From: Micromonospora humi
Lineage (GTDB): Bacteria; Actinomycetota; Actinomycetes; Mycobacteriales; Micromonosporaceae
Assembly (NCBI RefSeq): GCF_900090105.1
Contig: NZ_FMDM01000022.1
Coordinates: 26,710-90,709, forward strand
Reading direction: 5' to 3'
DNA: 64,000 nt
Shown here: positions 8,386 to 16,542 of the stretch, piece after piece
How the letters are laid out: every line of letters begins with the position of its first letter
How positions within the stretch are numbered: the stretch's first letter is position 1
Made by a program: the position numbers and the translations under genes
Notes under the pieces: generated by a model
The model's input: only the letters and a program-made list of their open reading frames with translations
What the model was told of the DNA's origin: nothing
The model's database searches: none

Positions 8386-9585
8386 ATGAGGGTCGTGGTC
8401 ACCGCGGAGGCCCGCTACTCCCGCACACCCGACGGATCGGTCTGGACGGTCGACGGGCCGGCGTACGGGTTCTGGACGAGATATCTCTCCGCCTTCGACG
8501 AGGTGAGGCTGGTGGCCCGGGTCCAGGACGTGGACGGTGCGGGTGCCGGCGCGAGCAGGGTCGACGGCCCGCAGGTCGAGGTCTGGCAGGTTCCGTACTA
8601 CGTCGGACTGCGGGAGTACCTGACGGTGCGCCGGGCCGCCGTGCGCAGCATGGTCGACGCCGCCGGTCCATCGGACGCGGTCATCCTGCGGGTGCCGTCG
8701 CTCATCGGGACCCTGCTCGCCAGACAGCGCGAGCAGCGGGCGCTGCCGTACGCGCTGGAGGTGGTCGGTGACCCGGCGGCGGTGTTCGCCCCCGGAGTGG
8801 TGCGGCATCCCCTCCGCCCCCTGCTACGGCACTGGTACACGAGCCGGATGCAGCACCAGTGCCGGCAGGCGAGCGCTGTCTCGTACGTCACCGAGCGGGC
8901 CCTCCAGGACCGCTACCCGACGCGGCCGGGCACGCCGGTGTCGGCGTACTCCAGCATCTACCTGCCGTCCGAGGCCTACGTGTCGCACGCCCGTCCGGCC
9001 CGACCGCCGGCGTCGCGGCCGGCGCTCGTCTCGGTCGGCGCCCTGTCCCGTCCCTACAAGGGGATCGACGTCCTCCTGCACGCGGTGGCCCTGCTCGCTC
9101 GGGACGGCACCGAGGTCGAGGTGACACACCTCGGCGACGGGCCCCTCCGCCCCCGGTTGCAGCACCTGGCGCAACGGCTGGGCGTCTCGGACCATGTCCA
9201 CTTTCCCGGTGCGTCACCGAGCGGGCTGCCGGTCCGCCGGCAGCTCGACGCCGCCGACCTCTTCGTCCTGCCGTCCCGCACCGAGGGCCTGCCCCGCGCG
9301 TTGATCGAGGCGATGGCTCGTGCGCTACCGGCCGTGGCGTCACGGGTCGGCGGCATACCGGAGCTGCTGGAGCCGGAGGACCTGGTGCCCCCGGACGATC
9401 CGGCGGCGCTCGCCGGACGGATCCGCAGCATGCTGAACGATCCGACCGGGATGGCGGCAGCCTCGGCGCGGAACCTCACACGGGCCCGTGACTTCGCCAC
9501 CGACATCCTGACCCCCCGTCGGGACGAGTTCTACCGGACGTTCCGGTCCTCGGTCGCCGAGAAGACCCGCACCACCACGGCATGA
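8386..9585 (+). CDS. GT4 family glycosyltransferase (tandem paralogue 1)
   Basis: 399 residues with a GT-B fold. The N-terminal half begins MRVVVTAEARYSRTPDGSVW; the donor half has LVSVGALSRPYKGIDVLLHA and FVLPSRTEGLPRALIEAMAR with the EX7E glutamates near residue 296-304. It is the same length as the next gene and clearly homologous along its whole length (shared PDG-VWT, RHPLRPLLRH, LPSRTEGLPRAL, VGGIPELL). A tandem duplication probably gave two enzymes with different acceptors. Part of the exopolysaccharide operon; sugar specificity unknown. Confidence 0.85.
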   Translation: MRVVVTAEARYSRTPDGSVWTVDGPAYGFWTRYLSAFDEVRLVARVQDVDGAGAGASRVDGPQVEVWQVPYYVGLREYLTVRRAAVRSMVDAAGPSDAVILRVPSLIGTLLARQREQRALPYALEVVGDPAAVFAPGVVRHPLRPLLRHWYTSRMQHQCRQASAVSYVTERALQDRYPTRPGTPVSAYSSIYLPSEAYVSHARPARPPASRPALVSVGALSRPYKGIDVLLHAVALLARDGTEVEVTHLGDGPLRPRLQHLAQRLGVSDHVHFPGASPSGLPVRRQLDAADLFVLPSRTEGLPRALIEAMARALPAVASRVGGIPELLEPEDLVPPDDPAALAGRIRSMLNDPTGMAAASARNLTRARDFATDILTPRRDEFYRTFRSSVAEKTRTTTA

Positions 9586-9661
9586 GCGCCGGTGTCCCGA
9601 CCGGGTTGACCGGTCCGAAGGGCAGGCCGGACAGCCGCCATCCGCGTAAGAGGAGCACGAG

Positions 9662-10861
9662 GTGAATGTCACCGTAACTGTCGAGTCCAGGCTGATCAGG
9701 ACCCCGGACGGGATGGTCTGGACCCAGTTCGCCCCCACGTACGGGACGTGGCAGCGGTATCTCGCCGTCTTCGACCGGGTCCGGGTGGTCGCCCGGGTGC
9801 TGGACCAGCCGGTCGCTCCGGGCGGCGCGGCCCCGGTCAACGGCGAGGGCGTCGAGGTGTGCGCGGTGCCGCACTACGTCGGCCCGCTGGAGTACGTCCG
9901 CCATCGGATGGCGATCACCCAGTCTCTCCAGGCCACCGCGACGACGACGGATGCGGTCATCCTCCGCATGCCGTCGCCGATCGGCGCGTTGGTCGCGAGC
10001 GCCCGCACGCGCCACCGCCTGCCGTACGCGGTCGAGGTGATCGGGGACCCGTACGACGTCTTCGCCCCCGGTGTCGACCGTCACCCGTTGCGCCCCCTGC
10101 TTCGTCACCACTTCGCCCACTCGCTGCGCCGGCACTGCCGCTCGGCCGTCGCCGTGGCCTACGAGACCGAGCGGGCGCTGCAGAACCGCTATCCGGCCGG
10201 TCCGGACGCTCCGTCGCTGGCCGTCTCCTCGGTGGACCTTCCGGGGTCGGCGTTCACCGCGCCCCGGCACGAGTCGGATTTCGCCACCCCGCCCACCCTG
10301 GTCTCCATCGGCACGCTCGAGCGGCTCTACAAGGGGGTGGACACTCTCATCGACGCCGTCGGCCTGCTCACGCGTGCCGGCTTTCCGGTGCGCGTGGTGC
10401 ACGTGGGCACCGGCCGTTATCGCGCCCACCTGGAGCACCTGGCCGTCCGCCGCGGGATCATCGACCGGTTCACGTTCGCCGGTTGGGTGCCGACGACCGA
10501 GGGCCTGCAGGCCAGACTCGACGCGGCGGACCTCTTCGTCATGCCGTCCCGCACCGAGGGGTTACCCCGCGCGCTGCTGGAGGCGATGGCCCGTGGCCTG
10601 CCCGCGATCGCCAGCGCGGTCGGCGGCATTCCGGAGCTGTTACCCGCGGACGACCTGGTGCCGCCGAACGACCCGCCGCGCCTGGCCGAGGCGATCCGCC
10701 GGATGGTGTCCGACCCCGCCCGGATGGCGCTCAGTTCCGCGCGCAACGTGACACGGGCCAGATGCTATTCCGCCCGGTCGCTCGAACCCCGGCGGGAAAC
10801 CTTCTACCAGGCGGTCCGTCAGGCCACGAGCAGGGGCCTCGCCCGCGGGGCCGCGCGGTGA
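9662..10861 (+). CDS. GT4 family glycosyltransferase (tandem paralogue 2)
   Basis: 399 residues, full-length homologue of the gene ending at 9585. Motifs include TVESRLIRTPDGMVWTQF at the N-terminus, LVSIGTLERLYKGVDTLIDA at the start of the donor domain, and FVMPSRTEGLPRALLEAMAR with EX7E. The GTG start has GAGCACGAG just upstream as a weak ribosome site. A 76-bp gap separates it from its paralogue, whereas it overlaps the flippase gene by GTGA. Probably adds the sugar next to that of paralogue 1 in the repeat unit, which is inference. Confidence 0.85.
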   Translation: MNVTVTVESRLIRTPDGMVWTQFAPTYGTWQRYLAVFDRVRVVARVLDQPVAPGGAAPVNGEGVEVCAVPHYVGPLEYVRHRMAITQSLQATATTTDAVILRMPSPIGALVASARTRHRLPYAVEVIGDPYDVFAPGVDRHPLRPLLRHHFAHSLRRHCRSAVAVAYETERALQNRYPAGPDAPSLAVSSVDLPGSAFTAPRHESDFATPPTLVSIGTLERLYKGVDTLIDAVGLLTRAGFPVRVVHVGTGRYRAHLEHLAVRRGIIDRFTFAGWVPTTEGLQARLDAADLFVMPSRTEGLPRALLEAMARGLPAIASAVGGIPELLPADDLVPPNDPPRLAEAIRRMVSDPARMALSSARNVTRARCYSARSLEPRRETFYQAVRQATSRGLARGAAR

Positions 10862-12153
10862 CCCAGCTGCGCGCCTCGGTCGGAGTGATGACGGGCTCCA
10901 GCATCGCCCAGGCGGCCATCTTCGCGGCCGCCTCGGTGGTGGCGACCCGTCTGCTGGGTGCGCACGGCCGCGGCGTGATGGTGGTCGGCACCGCGCTCGG
11001 CAGCACGGTGGCGCTCCTCGCGGGCATGGGGAGCGGGATCCATCTCCGGGCCCGACTCCCCACGGCCCGGGGGGCCGACCGGGTCCGACTGCTCGCCTCG
11101 TTCAGCTGGACCACAGTGGTGGGCTCGATCGCGTCGGCGCTGATCGCGGTCGCGCTCTCCGTGATCTCGTCCCGGTTCATCGCGACCGAACTCGGTCGTC
11201 CCGCGTTTCTCCTCGGCATGGTCGCGGTGACGTTCGGCTACGTGGCCTTCAGCCAGTTCACCGAACCCTGGTACGCCGCCGGCGAGTTTCGCGCCGGCAG
11301 CGTCTGGGCGACCGTGGTCGCGGCCACCGGACTGGTCGCGCTGCTGGTGGCGGCGACGGTGAGCCGCAGCGCCACCGCCCTGGTGATCGGGCAGGGCAGC
11401 GGGATGTCGCTCGCCGCACTGGCGCAGGCTTACCTGCTGCGCCGTCGAGGCCTGCTCCGCTTCGACCGTCCGGACCGACGCACAGTGGTCGACCTGCTGC
11501 GGTCCGGAAGCCCGTCACTCGGACTGACGGTCGGGCTGGCGATCACGCTGAAGGCCGACCGCTACATCCTCGGCGCAGTCGTCGGGCCGGCCGCGGTGGG
11601 CGTCTACTCCCTGATCTCGACCCTGAGCGAACTGCCGCGGCTGGTCCCGGCCGCGATCGGCCAGATGCTGATGCGGGACACCGCCATCGGCGCCGGGATC
11701 GGCCGCGCCAGACGGATGACCGCCATCGGCGTCGCCTGCGCCGTCGTGGCCGCGCTGGTGATCGCCGGCGGGAGTTGGTTGTTGCTCGGTCCGATGTTCG
11801 GGCCGGACTTCGCGCGGGCGCACGGTGTCCTCCTGGTACTGCTGGTCGCGGAAGTCTCGTTCGCCCCCTTCACGGTGGCCAGTCGCGGCATGCTGGGCGG
11901 TGGGTGGGCCCGTGTCGGCGGATCCATCGGGCTGGCGGGGGGACTCGCGGCGGTCGCCCTGTTCCTCTTCTCCATCCCGGTCTGGGGCGTCTGGGGAGCC
12001 GCCCTGTCGTGCCTGATCGCCTACGCCGGAATGTCGCTCGTCGCCTGGCGGACATACCGGCGCAGGCTGCTCCAACGTCCACGGCTCGCGACGGTCGAAG
12101 AGGCGCCCGTGCTCGTCACGGCCGCTGTCAGCAAACGAACGGACCTCGAATGA
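10858..12153 (+). CDS. Wzx-like polysaccharide flippase (MOP superfamily)
   Basis: 431 residues with about 12 membrane helices, such as SIAQAAIFAAASVVATRLLG, SLGLTVGLAITLKADRYILG and GVWGAALSCLIAYAGMSLVA. The order of helices and the charged KADRYILG segment midway are typical of polysaccharide-export members of the MOP superfamily. It should flip the undecaprenyl-linked repeat unit across the membrane. It sits between glycosyltransferases and the polymerase, as in Wzx/Wzy loci. GTG start overlaps the upstream stop; its own stop overlaps the polymerase ATG. Confidence 0.85.
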   Translation: MTQLRASVGVMTGSSIAQAAIFAAASVVATRLLGAHGRGVMVVGTALGSTVALLAGMGSGIHLRARLPTARGADRVRLLASFSWTTVVGSIASALIAVALSVISSRFIATELGRPAFLLGMVAVTFGYVAFSQFTEPWYAAGEFRAGSVWATVVAATGLVALLVAATVSRSATALVIGQGSGMSLAALAQAYLLRRRGLLRFDRPDRRTVVDLLRSGSPSLGLTVGLAITLKADRYILGAVVGPAAVGVYSLISTLSELPRLVPAAIGQMLMRDTAIGAGIGRARRMTAIGVACAVVAALVIAGGSWLLLGPMFGPDFARAHGVLLVLLVAEVSFAPFTVASRGMLGGGWARVGGSIGLAGGLAAVALFLFSIPVWGVWGAALSCLIAYAGMSLVAWRTYRRRLLQRPRLATVEEAPVLVTAAVSKRTDLE

Positions 12154-13703
12154 CGACTCTCAGCCCACCTGCCGCCCGACCCGCACTCGGTAGCCCAGCG
12201 CCCGTGTCGACCCGGAGCCGGGACGGCCTCACCGCCTGGGCCTTCACCGCCGTGCCCCTGGTGGTGCTGACCACCATGCTGGTCTCGTTCGATCCTCGGC
12301 TCCGGCACTGGTACGTCGTACCGGTGACTGCGTCCGGGATCCTGGTGGGCGTCGACGCCGTGCGGTGCCTGCGCGGCGAGACGGACAAGTTCGACCCGCA
12401 GGCGCTGGTCGGCTTCTTCGGGGTGCACTTCTTCTACGCCGCACCGCTTCTCCACGTCGTCTGGGACTACTGGGCCCCGTACGTGGCGCCCCCACCGGAC
12501 TGGCGAGCGGCGCTCGGGATCATGGCGGTCCTCAACACCGTCGGCCTGATGATCTACCGGGTGGTGCTGCACCAGCCGACCAGGGTCACTCCCTGGTCGG
12601 CGCGGCAGCGTCAGGTCGACCGCTCGCTGTTCGTCCTGGTGGGTTCCGTGGCGATCATGATCAGTCTCGGCGCCTTCGCCCTCATCCTCGCCAAGTTCGG
12701 TGGTTTCTCGGGCTATCTCGCCACCATGGCGGACCGCTACAACCTGACCGACCGCACACGCGGCCTGGGCTGGCTCGTCATCATCGGCGAGTCCTTCCCG
12801 CCGCTGATCTTCGCGGTGGTGGTGGTCCGGTGGCGTGAGTGGCTCGCCGCCCACCCACGCTGGGCGTACCTGCTGTTGACCGTGCTCGTCGTCATGCAGG
12901 TGGCCGCCGGCGGCGCCCGTGGTGCCCGCAGCAACACCATCTGGCCGGTGTTGCTCGGGCTGATCATGCTGCACCTGGTCGTCGTACGGGTCTCCCGTCG
13001 GGCGCTGCTGACCTGCCTGCTGGTGTTCGGCCTCTTCATGTACGTCGGTGGACTGTACAAGGACGCCGGGGCCGACATGCTCGGCCTGTTCAAGGGGCAG
13101 CGGACCACCCAGGATCTCGAGGACGAGACCGGGCGGGACCTGCCGACGATGGTGCTGGCGGACCTGGGCCGGTCCGACGTCCAGGCACTGGCACTTCATC
13201 GCCAGCGGGAGGGGTACGCGCCCTCCGGCAACGGCATCACCTACCTCGGCGACGTGGCGTTCCTCGTACCGCCGCGCATCCTGCCGGCCGAGGCTCGCCC
13301 TCCGTCCAAGTCGGTCGTCGGGACCGACATGCTGTACGGCTCGGGGGCGTGGGCCAGCGGGCAGCGGTCGTCACGCATCTTCGGCCTGACCGGCGAGGCG
13401 ATCCTCAACTTCGGCTACCTCGGCGGCATCGCGTCGTTCCTGGTGCTGGGGCTGGCGGTGCGATGGATGCGGCGCTGTTATCGGCGTGCCCAGCAGAACC
13501 AGGACCTCCTCCCGAAGCTGGTGACCCCGGCGCTCTGTGTCGGGCTGATCCTGTTCCACGGCAGCGACCTGGACAACGTCACCTGGTACCTCGCCAAACA
13601 GGTGCTGCCACTGATGCTCGTGCTCTGGCTGGCGCTGCGGACCCGGCCCCAGGCTCCGGCCCTGACCCCGCTCCCGCCACCCGATCGGCTGGGCGTGCGC
13701 TGA
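12150..13703 (+). CDS. Wzy-like repeat-unit polymerase
   Basis: 517 residues with roughly 10-12 membrane helices and a large loop in the second half (about residues 310-400, with KGQRTTQDLEDETGRDLPTM and a Pro-rich segment). The loop is followed by helices around GEAILNFGYLGGIASFLVLG and a C-terminal Pro-rich tail. The arginine-rich GGARGARSNTIW patch before a helix resembles O-antigen polymerases. Sequence conservation in Wzy proteins is poor, so the call rests on topology and on being last in a Wzx/Wzy operon. It would join flipped repeat units on the outer face. Confidence 0.75.
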   Translation: MTTLSPPAARPALGSPAPVSTRSRDGLTAWAFTAVPLVVLTTMLVSFDPRLRHWYVVPVTASGILVGVDAVRCLRGETDKFDPQALVGFFGVHFFYAAPLLHVVWDYWAPYVAPPPDWRAALGIMAVLNTVGLMIYRVVLHQPTRVTPWSARQRQVDRSLFVLVGSVAIMISLGAFALILAKFGGFSGYLATMADRYNLTDRTRGLGWLVIIGESFPPLIFAVVVVRWREWLAAHPRWAYLLLTVLVVMQVAAGGARGARSNTIWPVLLGLIMLHLVVVRVSRRALLTCLLVFGLFMYVGGLYKDAGADMLGLFKGQRTTQDLEDETGRDLPTMVLADLGRSDVQALALHRQREGYAPSGNGITYLGDVAFLVPPRILPAEARPPSKSVVGTDMLYGSGAWASGQRSSRIFGLTGEAILNFGYLGGIASFLVLGLAVRWMRRCYRRAQQNQDLLPKLVTPALCVGLILFHGSDLDNVTWYLAKQVLPLMLVLWLALRTRPQAPALTPLPPPDRLGVR

Positions 13704-13741
13704 GCGGGGTACCGGCACCGCGCGACGTCGGGACACGACGA

Positions 13742-13800
13742 GGCGGCGACCGGTCGCCCGAGCGGGTCGCACACCCGCCGGTTCGCGACCGGCCGCCGCC
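13742..13800. terminator. Bidirectional hairpin between convergent operons
   Basis: The arms 13742-13757 and 13785-13800 pair at 15 of 16 positions around a 27-nt loop. It fills the 118-bp gap between the 3' ends of the polymerase and LegB-type genes, where a two-way terminator is expected. There is no T tract, as is usual in actinomycetes. Confidence 0.65.
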
Positions 13801-13821
13801 GAGTTCCGACGGGGCGTGCTG

Positions 13822-14829
13822 TCAGACAGCGCGGTCGGCGCGGTAGAGGCGCAGGTTCGCCGGATCGGCGAACCACTCGACCGTCGTCTTCAGCCCGTCC
13901 TCGATGCTCGTGGTCGGCTGCCAACCCGTGCGTGCCCGGATCAGCCGGTTGTCGCCGAGGAGCCGCTCGACCTCTGACGTGGTGGGACGCAGGCGCGCGT
14001 CGGACACCTCGACGACCGGCGTGACGCCGAAGATGGCGGCGATCTTGGAGACGAGGTCCCCCACCGACGTCTCGCGCCCGGTGCAGGCCTGGAAGACGCC
14101 GCCCAGGACCGCGTCCGCAGGAGCCTCACCCGCGGCGATGAAGGCGGCGACGGTGTCCCCGACGTACAGCAGGTCGCGGGTGGTGTCGAGGGCGCCCAGC
14201 TCGACCCGGCCGGCGCCGGTCGCCAACTGGCTGATGATGGTGGGGATCACGGCTCGGGTCGACTGACGTGGACCGTAGGTGTTGAACGGGCGCAGGGTCA
14301 CCACCGGGGTGCCGAAACTGAGGTGGTAGCTCTCCGCGATCTTGTCCGCGCCGATCTTCGAGGCTGCGTAGGGCGACTGGCCACGGAGCCGGTGGGACTC
14401 GTCCATCGGCACGCTCGTCGCGGTGCCGTACACCTCGCTCGTGGAGGTCACCACGACACGTCCGCAGCCGCCGGACCGGACCGCCTCCAGCACGTTGAGC
14501 GTGCCCGTCACGTTCGTCTCGACGTACGACTGGGGCGCGAGGTAGGAGTACGGGATGCCGCCGAGTGCGGCCAGGTGGTAGATCACCTCGGCGCCGTCCG
14601 CGAACCGCTGCACCATGCCGCGGTCCCGGATGTCTCCGGCCACGACCTCCACCTGGGCAAGCTGGTCCGCCGCGAGCGTGTCGAGCCAGCCGTGGGAGCC
14701 GGACCCGTTGTAGTGGACGAAGGCGCGGACCCGGTGACCCCGGGAGACGAGTGCCTCGACCAGGTGTGAGCCGATGAACCCTCCCGCGCCGGTGACCGCT
14801 ACGAGCCCTCGGCCCGCCGTTGTGTGCAT
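13822..14829 (-). CDS. LegB-type NAD-dependent nucleotide-sugar 4,6-dehydratase
   Basis: 335 residues, extended SDR fold. The NAD-binding GAGGFIGS is at residues 14-21 and the catalytic Y154-x3-K158 is in SPYAASKIGADKIAES. HLAALGGIPYSYLAPQSYV, TSTSEVYGTA and TLRPFNTYGPRQSTRAVIPT match the LegB subfamily closely. LegB enzymes convert a UDP- or GDP-linked GlcNAc to the 4-keto-6-deoxy form, the substrate for the LegC/PglE-type aminotransferase encoded at 6550. GAGGAG lies 8 nt before the ATG. Last gene of a four-gene minus-strand nucleotide-sugar operon. Subfamily strongly supported; nucleotide carrier not determinable. Confidence 0.85.
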   Translation of the reverse strand: MHTTAGRGLVAVTGAGGFIGSHLVEALVSRGHRVRAFVHYNGSGSHGWLDTLAADQLAQVEVVAGDIRDRGMVQRFADGAEVIYHLAALGGIPYSYLAPQSYVETNVTGTLNVLEAVRSGGCGRVVVTSTSEVYGTATSVPMDESHRLRGQSPYAASKIGADKIAESYHLSFGTPVVTLRPFNTYGPRQSTRAVIPTIISQLATGAGRVELGALDTTRDLLYVGDTVAAFIAAGEAPADAVLGGVFQACTGRETSVGDLVSKIAAIFGVTPVVEVSDARLRPTTSEVERLLGDNRLIRARTGWQPTTSIEDGLKTTVEWFADPANLRLYRADRAV

Positions 14830-14865
14830 AGTGACTGCTCCTCGTCGGATGAGTGGGTCTCGCCG

Positions 14866-15777
14866 CTAGGCCAGGCTCGGTAGCGGCTCGGCGTCGTCGG
14901 GCGCCGTGGCGGCCGACCAGACACCGTCGAGCGACTCGGTCAGGTCGCGCCGGGGCGACCAACCGAGATGCTCCTTCGCCAACCTGATGTCGGCGCAGGT
15001 CCAATTCGTGGCGGAGGAACGGGCCGGGGGCTCGCCGTCCTCCACCAGGGTCCCGGTGAAACCGGCGATCCGGATGAGCTGGCGGACGGCGTCGCGCATC
15101 AGCACGGGACGGCCACTGCCGACGTTGACGACGCACCGTCGGAGCCGGTCGGCGCAGACGGCGGCGCGCACCGCCTCCGCGACGTCGCGGACGTCGACGA
15201 GGTCGCGGTACGCCGTCAACGGCCCGGTCCGCAGGAGGCCCGACGTGCCGTGGCGGCGCATCTGGTCGGCCACCCGCCCGAACAGGTTTCCACTCGGCAT
15301 GCCGGGTCCCACCGGGTTGAAGACCCGCAGGACGACGCCGTCGAGCCCGCCGTCCCGGGTCGCCTGCTCGACGAGCGCCGTCGCGGCGAGGTGACTCACG
15401 CCGTACGGCGAGGCCGGCCGTGCCGGGAAGCCCTCGTCGGCCGCGCTTCCGTGGTTGATCGGCCCGTACTCGGCGGCCGAACCGAGCCGCACCAGCCTGG
15501 CCTCCACACCCGAGCGGACGAGGCCCTCGATCAGCTTCGCCGTGGCCACGGCGTTGACCGACAGCAGGTGCTCTGAGGATCCGGTGGTCGCCCCGGCGCA
15601 GTTCACCACGGCGGTCGGCCGGGTCGCCCGGACCAGCTCGCACACCTCGTCGACCGTGCCGCACCGGAGATCGAACTGCCCTCGCGGCGGGCAGATCACC
15701 TGCCCGAGAGGCTCCAGGACCAGGCGAACCTGACGGCCGATGAAGCCGGACGCGCCGATCAGGAGGGTACGCATCAC
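14866..15777 (-). CDS. NAD-dependent epimerase/reductase (SDR) with altered YxxxK
   Basis: 303 residues, extended SDR. The cofactor motif is GASGFIGR at residues 8-15 and the active-site region is LGSAAEYGPIN near 99-108. The expected catalytic YxxxK reads Tyr125-Gly-Val-Ser-His129, a histidine (codon CAC) replacing lysine. FNPVGPGMPSGNLFGRVADQ and YRDLVDVRDVAEAV resemble GDP-4-keto-6-deoxymannose reductase-like SDRs. It probably reduces or epimerises a keto-sugar nucleotide made by the neighbouring enzymes. The GTG at 15777 or ATG at 15774 overlaps the stop of the nucleotidyltransferase, so the two are translationally coupled. Substrate unknown. Confidence 0.75.
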   Translation of the reverse strand: MMRTLLIGASGFIGRQVRLVLEPLGQVICPPRGQFDLRCGTVDEVCELVRATRPTAVVNCAGATTGSSEHLLSVNAVATAKLIEGLVRSGVEARLVRLGSAAEYGPINHGSAADEGFPARPASPYGVSHLAATALVEQATRDGGLDGVVLRVFNPVGPGMPSGNLFGRVADQMRRHGTSGLLRTGPLTAYRDLVDVRDVAEAVRAAVCADRLRRCVVNVGSGRPVLMRDAVRQLIRIAGFTGTLVEDGEPPARSSATNWTCADIRLAKEHLGWSPRRDLTESLDGVWSAATAPDDAEPLPSLA

Positions 15778-16502
15778 GAACGGACGGCCGTCTCGGCGGG
15801 CAGGAGCCGGGACTCGATCTCGTGGAAGCGCCGGTTCGCCTCGTCGTAGTCCTCCGGACGACCGATGTCCAGCCAGTATCCGTCGAAGTCGTAGCTGGCC
15901 GGCGGCTCGCCCTTGCGCAGCAGGTCGAGCACCAACTCGTCGAAGCCGAACGGTTGACCGACCGGATAGTCGGCCACCGCACGGGCGGACACCCCGTACA
16001 CGCCCATGCTGACCCGGTAGTGGAGTACGGGCTTCTCGGTGAAACTCGTGACCTTTCCGCCCTGGGCTTCGAGGACGCCGAAGTCGATCTTCACGCTGCG
16101 CTGGTAGGTGGCCACGGTGAGCGGCGCTCCGGCGCGGACGTGCGTGTCCAACAGGTCGGCGTAGTCCAGGTCGGTCAGCACGTCGCCGTTCATCACCAGG
16201 AAGTGCTCCGGCAGCCTGGCGCGCATGCTGAACAGCGGCCCGATCGTCGACAGCGGCGTCCGCTCCTCGAGGTAGTCGACCTCCAGCCCGAACCGGGAGC
16301 CGTCACCCACGAACGCGCGGATCAGCGAGCCGAGGTGGTTGATGGCGAGTGTGACCCGACGAAAACCGCGAGCCGCCAGTTGCAACAGGACGATCTCGAG
16401 AATCGCGTAGTTGTCGCCGATCGGCACCAACGGCTTGGGCAGCACGGACGTGTAGGGCCGAAGCCGTACGCCCTTGCCGCCCGCCATGATGACTACGTGC
16501 AT
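15774..16502 (-). CDS. Sugar-1-phosphate nucleotidyltransferase
   Basis: 242 residues, NTP_transferase fold without a C-terminal beta-helix. The nucleotide-binding loop is at the N-terminus (MHVVIMAGGKGVRLRPYTS), followed by LPKPLVPIGD and the metal-binding VMNGDVLTDLDY. The end (FDGYWLDIGRPEDYDEANRR) is typical of short mannose-1-phosphate guanylyltransferase-like enzymes. It would activate a hexose-1-phosphate for the rest of this operon. The ATG with GGGGAGGTC upstream is preferred to an in-frame start at 16559. GDP is more likely than UDP or dTDP by family, but this is not certain. Confidence 0.82.
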   Translation of the reverse strand: MHVVIMAGGKGVRLRPYTSVLPKPLVPIGDNYAILEIVLLQLAARGFRRVTLAINHLGSLIRAFVGDGSRFGLEVDYLEERTPLSTIGPLFSMRARLPEHFLVMNGDVLTDLDYADLLDTHVRAGAPLTVATYQRSVKIDFGVLEAQGGKVTSFTEKPVLHYRVSMGVYGVSARAVADYPVGQPFGFDELVLDLLRKGEPPASYDFDGYWLDIGRPEDYDEANRRFHEIESRLLPAETAVRS

Positions 16503-16542
16503 GACCTCTCCCCCGTGATGCTTCCCAACGAACGGCGGCACG

